This document shows, piece after piece, positions 34,895 through 35,949 of a stretch of 35,949 bases of DNA (its first letter is position 1; the number at the start of each line of letters is the position of its first letter). The stretch is from positions 1-35,949 of the forward strand of contig JACWAL010000015.1 of assembly GCA_014874295.1 (NCBI GenBank), read 5' to 3'. The notes beneath the pieces are model-generated. The model saw only the letters and a list, made by a program, of their open reading frames with translations. It was not told the DNA's origin and searched no databases. The translations under genes were made by a program, and so were the position numbers. This stretch comes from Microcaldota archaeon (GTDB lineage Archaea; Micrarchaeota; Micrarchaeia; Micrarchaeales; Micrarchaeaceae).

Positions 34895-35772
34895 TCAGGG
34901 ATAGTACCCACCCGCCCAATTCCCGTTAAAAGTTATTCCTGCAGGAACGCCGTTGTTGTTATTGCCGCTGTAGTCAATGGTGTCGCCGTTGAGGGGCCAC
35001 CACCCAACAAGGCGCTGCAGGTAGATCGGTGCACCGCCTATGCCCTCCTTGTAGAGGTACTGAACCTGGTCTGCCGTTAATGAAGCGTTGTAGATCTGGA
35101 CGTTGGCGATGGAACCATAAAAACCGGAATAACCACAGTAGTTGCCAAAGTAAATGACACCACCCGTCGTTGAGCCAACACTACTTTGTGTCCATGTGCT
35201 TGGGCTCCTATTGTTGACAAAGATGTTTATTGTATTTGAAAGGATACCTGTATATGTAACCGCAAGAAAAGCCCACGTATTAAGCGGATTGCCGCCCGTT
35301 GCGTGGAGGTTCTGTTGACCGTCGAGCTGGAATGTCGGGTTACCGTTGGCATCCACCATTATTCTTTCTGTGCTCGATGAGCCAGCTAAGTAAATACAGT
35401 TGTATGTTGTAGCGTAAGATGCGAGATTGAACATAATGTTATTGTCTGTGGTGCATTTGCCCCTAATGCCAGAGTGCTGCTTGCTGATACAGTCACGGCT
35501 GTTTGGCCGTTGAACTGTGCGACGTACTGCGGGAGGTAACCAGCGCAGCTGCCTGTAAGCGCCACGTTCCACGAAGAGCCGGGACCATTAGGTCGGAAGA
35601 CGTGGCAGGCGCCTGGGCCGATCTTGGGCATAAATGCTGACATGTTGAAGACTCCGAGAGAATAGAGGGCGCCCAGCACGACTGCTATGATAAGGATTGC
35701 CCAACCATAGGTCATCAGGTACTCCATGGCGGACTGCGACGCTGCACTGCGTTTTCGTGGCAAGCGACTCAC
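34895..35772 (-). pseudogene. Class III-signal pilin-like + LamG surface protein, frameshifted
   Basis: N-part (35386..35772) SQSAMEYLMTYGWAILIIAVVLGALYSLGVF; C-part (34895..) LamG-like with NLASYATTYNCIYLAGSSSTERI...GWWPLNGDTIDYSGNNNNG; frames switch near 35435-35450. Confidence 0.75.
34944..35002 (-). repeat. Right arm of 59-nt perfect inverted repeat
   Basis: Reverse complement of 87-145. Confidence 0.95.
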
Positions 35773-35826
35773 TTTACCTCCCTATTGTATGGGAAACAAG
35801 TGATAAAATAGGGCCTTGTAGAAATC

Positions 35827-35936
35827 CTCTATTCATTATAAAAACCGAAGGATTTTAACCCTTCGGTATGTCTGTTATTTGGCGACAGACATGGAAAGAA
35901 ATAGAGAACCTAGATATAAGAGGTTTATTGACCTCT
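35827..35936. promoter_or_regulatory. Cluster of dyad-symmetric elements upstream of the pilin-like gene
   Basis: ACCGAAGG/CCTTCGGT (35844-35851/35860-35867), ATGTCTGT/ACAGACAT (35868-35875/35885-35892), AGAGGT/ACCTCT (35919-35924/35931-35936), enclosing CTCTATT/AATAGAG (35827-35833/35900-35906); TATA-like TTTTTATAATG on minus strand adjacent. Confidence 0.5.
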
Positions 35937-35949
35937 GTAGAATACCGGT

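Noticed and set aside
35827-35906. Possible divergent tRNA at the dyad cluster
   Set aside because: Stems do not fit a cloverleaf: no anticodon arm or T-arm consensus
1-35949. CRISPR array or rRNA genes
   Set aside because: No regularly spaced direct repeats and no rRNA-like conserved segments seen on reading the window

Overview
The window is a compact archaeal chromosome segment. A DPANN/Micrarchaeota-like origin is inferred from the gene repertoire, small r-proteins and pilin type. Two translation-related blocks dominate the left part: S19e/PDCD5/L39e/L31e/aIF6/L18a/prefoldin-alpha/FtsY on the minus strand and S13-S4-S11 on the minus strand, plus L29-aIF1 and Kae1-Bud32-TRAM on the plus strand. 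The right part is metabolic, membrane and accessory: carbamoyltransferase, threonine synthase, a HerA-like ATPase fused to a nuclease-like domain, a YjbQ/UPF0047-domain fusion, 6PGDH-like, HIT, EEP, M20 peptidase, SDRs, MFS, APC, CDGSH, AhpD, FKBP, GT39-like, a CPA antiporter, and surface/pilin-like genes. The observations I rate highest are: (1) a class II tRNA-Ser(GGA) that only folds if two short introns are removed, one at 37/38 and one inside the T-loop, each with a bulge-helix-bulge fit; (2) a CDS whose stop codon lies inside tRNA-Asn; (3) LamG/pilin paralogs facing inward at both window ends and sharing a 59-nt perfect inverted repeat; (4) a one-polypeptide HerA-nuclease gene next to a toxin remnant; (5) a small-membrane-protein + YunG + deoxyribosyltransferase-like cassette; (6) a novel N-terminal domain fused to YjbQ, with the gene flanked by identical 18-nt palindromes. 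At least five accessory genes look frameshifted while all universally conserved genes look intact. No rRNA or CRISPR array was seen. All protein assignments come from reading motifs by eye; no searches were run.
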